From RGIG6353 sp045531285 (GTDB taxonomy: Bacteria; Bacillota; Clostridia; Oscillospirales; SIG627): 8,050 nucleotides of DNA. Shown piece by piece: positions 5,840 through 8,050 of this stretch. The position numbers and the translations under genes were made by a program. The first letter of the stretch is position 1. Every line of letters starts with the position of its first letter. The notes under the pieces are model-generated. The model was not told the origin of the DNA. It worked only from the letters and a program-made list of their open reading frames with translations, and made no database searches. The stretch covers positions 1 to 8,050 of the forward strand of contig JAZSDT010000172.1 in the NCBI GenBank assembly GCA_045531285.1. The letters are read 5' to 3'.

Positions 5840-6589
5840 TCAAAAATTTTTAAGGTTTTGTTTATAGTAGTTAAGAGCCGTAGCGGCACAGTCCAGATGC
5901 TCGGACGAAAAACGCTCGGCAAGTGTACAAAAGGCGTTCATGGCAACGGGGTCCGAAAAACGTATTCCGAAAGCCTGTCTGTCATTCAGTGACAGCATAT
6001 GCTCCAGAGCATCGGTAAGCCCCTTTGTAACCGTAACTCCCTGTACGCCCTCGGGCACAATGCACCTTGTACATATTATTCCGCCCTCGGAATGCAAAAA
6101 CACACCGCCGTCGGGCTTCTTTTTGCATATCATACATTCTGTAAGGTCGGGATAAAAGCCAAGTGCCGAGGTCAGCCTCATCTCAAATACCGCCTTTATT
6201 ATCTCGGAGGGCACGTTGGATGAGTCCGCCAGTGAAAGAGCTGTGCAGGTCAGGGAATATATGGCAGGAGCATCTTCTTTTGTAAACGAGGTCTCACTTG
6301 CCATTGATGCAATATAGTTTGCAAGGGACAGCCTTTCAAAGTCAATGCCCTGACGTATCAGATGCGACACCGTGGAAGCCTGTGACAAAGTGAAGACATC
6401 TCCCTTAGAGCTGAGCACAAGCTCGGATAGGGTATAGGGCTGACAGGAAGCAAAGTTCTTGCTTTTCGGAGACATAACTCCGTAAGCCGAGAAGGTTACA
6501 AGACCCTCTTCGGTCAGCGCTGTTATATACGCGTGTGCTTCTCCGAAGCGTCTTCTTTGCAAAACTAAGCCTTTTACTGTTTTAAACAT
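5840..6589 (-). CDS. recO: DNA repair protein RecO
   Basis: A 249-residue RecO, the mediator that with RecR helps load RecA onto SSB-coated single-stranded DNA in RecF-pathway recombination repair, acting in the cytoplasm at gaps and stalled forks. The N-terminal OB-fold begins MFKTVKGLVLQRRRFGEAHA and includes the VTFSAYGVMSPKSK strand-loop (31-44). A helical domain follows, carrying the typical FEMRLTSALGFYPDLTECMIC block (135-155). Four cysteines, C152, C155, C173 and C176 (two CXXC pairs), form the zinc site seen in many RecO proteins. Length is normal. The ATG is 3 bases after the era stop, with GAGGA from the end of era as its ribosome binding site, so translation is probably coupled. 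mutS2 follows 11 bases later. Confidence 0.96.
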   Translation of the reverse strand: MFKTVKGLVLQRRRFGEAHAYITALTEEGLVTFSAYGVMSPKSKNFASCQPYTLSELVLSSKGDVFTLSQASTVSHLIRQGIDFERLSLANYIASMASETSFTKEDAPAIYSLTCTALSLADSSNVPSEIIKAVFEMRLTSALGFYPDLTECMICKKKPDGGVFLHSEGGIICTRCIVPEGVQGVTVTKGLTDALEHMLSLNDRQAFGIRFSDPVAMNAFCTLAERFSSEHLDCAATALNYYKQNLKNF

Positions 6590-6592
6590 ATA

Positions 6593-7495
6593 TTATTCCT
6601 CGGAGTTAAGTCCGAAATTGGTAATGCTTGCAATGCTGTCACGCCAGTTGGCTTTTACCTTAACCCAGAGATTGAGATTTACTTTGGTACCGAAAAATGC
6701 TTCAAGGTCCTCACGGGCATAGGTGCCGATCTTTTTCATCATAGCACCGTTTTTGCCAATTATTATTCCCTTGTGTCCGTCCTTTTCACAATATATTTCG
6801 GCTCTTATATCAATGAGATGGCCGCGTATATCCTTGAAGTCCTCGATTACGACTGCCGTACCGTGAGGAACCTCGTCGTCAAGGAGACGGAGCATCTTTT
6901 CGCGGATCACCTCGGCAGCAATAACACGCTCGGGCTGGTCTGTTATCATATCCGAGGGGAACATCCAGTCGCCTTCGGATATAAACGGGTCAAGCTCGGT
7001 GAATATAGTATCAACGCTGTCGCCTGTTTCGGCACTGATGGGAATTACGGAAGCAAATTCAAACTTCTTTGTAAATGCATCTATTGTGGTAAGGATATCA
7101 CCCTTCTTGGCAATATCCGATTTGTTGATAAGAAGGATTGTGGGATAGCCCTGTTTTTTCAGCTTTTCCAGCATCTGCTCTTCAATGGAGTTGACCTCGC
7201 CCTTTGCCTCTGTAACAAAAAGCACTGCATCCACGTCGCCAACTGCTGTGCTGATAGCCTTCACCATACTGTCGCCAAGCTTTGTCTTGGGCTTGTGCAT
7301 ACCGGGAGTGTCAAGGAAAACATACTGAGTGTTCTCCTTTGTGAGTATACCGGTTATTCTTGTGCGTGTGGTCTGAGGCTTCTTTGAAACTGCCGCTATC
7401 TTCTCACCTAAAAAACGGTTGAGAAGTGTGGATTTGCCCACGTTTGGACATCCTATGATAGCAATAAATGCCGTTCTCGGTGTAAATTTATCCAT
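6593..7495 (-). CDS. era: GTPase Era
   Basis: A 300-residue Era GTPase, needed for maturation of the 30S ribosomal subunit, where it binds near the 3' end of 16S rRNA; it associates with the inner face of the membrane and the ribosome. The GTPase motifs are all present: G1 GCPNVGKST (15-23), G2 TTRTR (42-46) with the Era-typical KKPQTTRTRITGI stretch, G3 DTPG (62-65), G4 NKSD (124-127) and G5 SAE (154-156). The C-terminal KH RNA-binding domain has the loop GIIIGKNG (243-250) followed by MMKKIGTYARED. The protein is full length. The start is supported by AAGAAGG (7501-7507) 5 bases upstream. It lies 24 bases after the DUF624 gene and 3 bases before recO, a common Firmicutes order. Confidence 0.98.
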   Translation of the reverse strand: MDKFTPRTAFIAIIGCPNVGKSTLLNRFLGEKIAAVSKKPQTTRTRITGILTKENTQYVFLDTPGMHKPKTKLGDSMVKAISTAVGDVDAVLFVTEAKGEVNSIEEQMLEKLKKQGYPTILLINKSDIAKKGDILTTIDAFTKKFEFASVIPISAETGDSVDTIFTELDPFISEGDWMFPSDMITDQPERVIAAEVIREKMLRLLDDEVPHGTAVVIEDFKDIRGHLIDIRAEIYCEKDGHKGIIIGKNGAMMKKIGTYAREDLEAFFGTKVNLNLWVKVKANWRDSIASITNFGLNSEE

Positions 7496-7519
7496 AATAT
7501 CCTTCTTTTTCAGTATTTT

Positions 7520-8050
7520 TTAGCCTCTGTCCTTAAAGAGAGAGGGTTCGTCCGGAGTATCGTTTACATAGTCGCTTGACTTGTAGTAAGGGTCTATCAT
7601 TATCTTCTTTATGTTGGGATATGCCGCAAATGTTCCGATAAAGGAGACAAGGGCGATTGTAATGAAGAAGGGAAGAAGACCGCCAAGAGGCAGGAAATAG
7701 ATGTATATCATTATGTTGAGAAGAATCGTTACAATTATTCCGATAAGAGCCGCAAGGTTGCGCTTTATTCCCACCATTGCGAAAATGAAGGAGTTTTTGA
7801 GAATCTTGTAGGTGGAAAGCTTGAAGGTTACAAGCAGCTGATACATATAGAAGTGCATTATTACCCATATCGCAAGGACAAAGAAGCTGAAGAAATAGCT
7901 CATGCTGAACAAGGTGTTAACACCTGAGTTTGTGCTGTAAAATACCATTGCGAATATAATTGCACCCGACAGTGCAACGTCGATAATACCAAGGAGAAGC
8001 GCTTGTCCGAAATTCTTCTTTATTGTACGGAAGAAATCGCCCGGCATATC
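7520..8050 (-). CDS. DUF624 (YesL-like) membrane protein, 5' end outside window
   Basis: The C-terminal about 176 residues of a polytopic membrane protein resembling DUF624/YesL. Hydrophobic segments lie at about 15-37, 48-73, 98-118 and 122-143 (counting from the Met at 8047), with a charged, soluble tail ending PDEPSLFKDRG. The frame stays open to the window edge (GAT precedes that ATG), and the segment DFFRTIKKNFGQALLLGIID matches what in this family is usually an internal position, after an N-terminal membrane helix and a short loop. I therefore infer that roughly 50-60 residues and the true start are missing, and that the Met at 8047 is internal. Function is unknown; family members are often near sugar-uptake genes, but here it is the first visible gene of an era-recO-mutS2 operon. 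Confidence 0.8.
   Translation of the reverse strand, partial: DMPGDFFRTIKKNFGQALLLGIIDVALSGAIIFAMVFYSTNSGVNTLFSMSYFFSFFVLAIWVIMHFYMYQLLVTFKLSTYKILKNSFIFAMVGIKRNLAALIGIIVTILLNIMIYIYFLPLGGLLPFFITIALVSFIGTFAAYPNIKKIMIDPYYKSSDYVNDTPDEPSLFKDRG

Noticed and set aside
5829..5843. TTG start giving a five-residue longer MutS2
   Set aside because: The ribosome binding site GAAGG overlaps this TTG and is correctly spaced for ATG 5828 instead.
1..8050. CRISPR array, tRNA, rRNA, integrase or insertion sequence
   Set aside because: I looked for regularly spaced repeats, tRNA-like arms and transposase motifs and saw none. The only repeats are the two structured copies, the matching terminator hairpin and the operator pair.

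Overview
The window looks like part of a Clostridia chromosome, probably an Oscillospiraceae/Ruminococcus-type gut anaerobe. The signs are a Firmicutes-style run of era, recO and mutS2, a DUF624 (YesL-like) membrane protein, strong AGGAGG-type ribosome binding sites, and an XRE regulator paired with a small DUF6809-like protein. The family and organism assignments come from recalled protein features, not from a search.

Right part (about 2070-8050, all minus strand, read right to left). A probable housekeeping operon runs DUF624 membrane protein (its start lies beyond the window), era (ribosome assembly GTPase), recO (recombination mediator), mutS2 (MutS-like ATPase with a Smr domain), then a 225-residue cysteine-motif membrane protein, then a PflA-type radical SAM enzyme. 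Gaps are 24, 3, 11 and 53 bases, followed by an 8-base overlap, so most of the run is probably co-transcribed. The last two genes are translationally coupled and form a little-characterised pair; they are the best candidate here for an undescribed system.

Left part (about 333-1980). This is an AT-richer accessory-looking segment. A minus-strand XRE repressor diverges from a plus-strand DUF6809-like gene across a 126-base region. That region holds two 14-base operator-like repeats placed inside the two divergent promoters. Next, with its own extended -10 promoter, comes an intracellular single-domain GH43-type glycosidase gene. It ends in an intrinsic terminator that faces the end of the radical SAM gene.

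Two related, same-orientation copies of a small interspersed repeat (258-332 and 2035-2106) bracket this left segment. Each has an outer CTCGCC/GGCGAG pair followed by a hairpin with a GCT loop. The hairpin stems differ by compensating changes, which suggests the fold is what is maintained. The second copy forms the last codons and the stop of the radical SAM gene. The first 247 bases hold no gene I can support.
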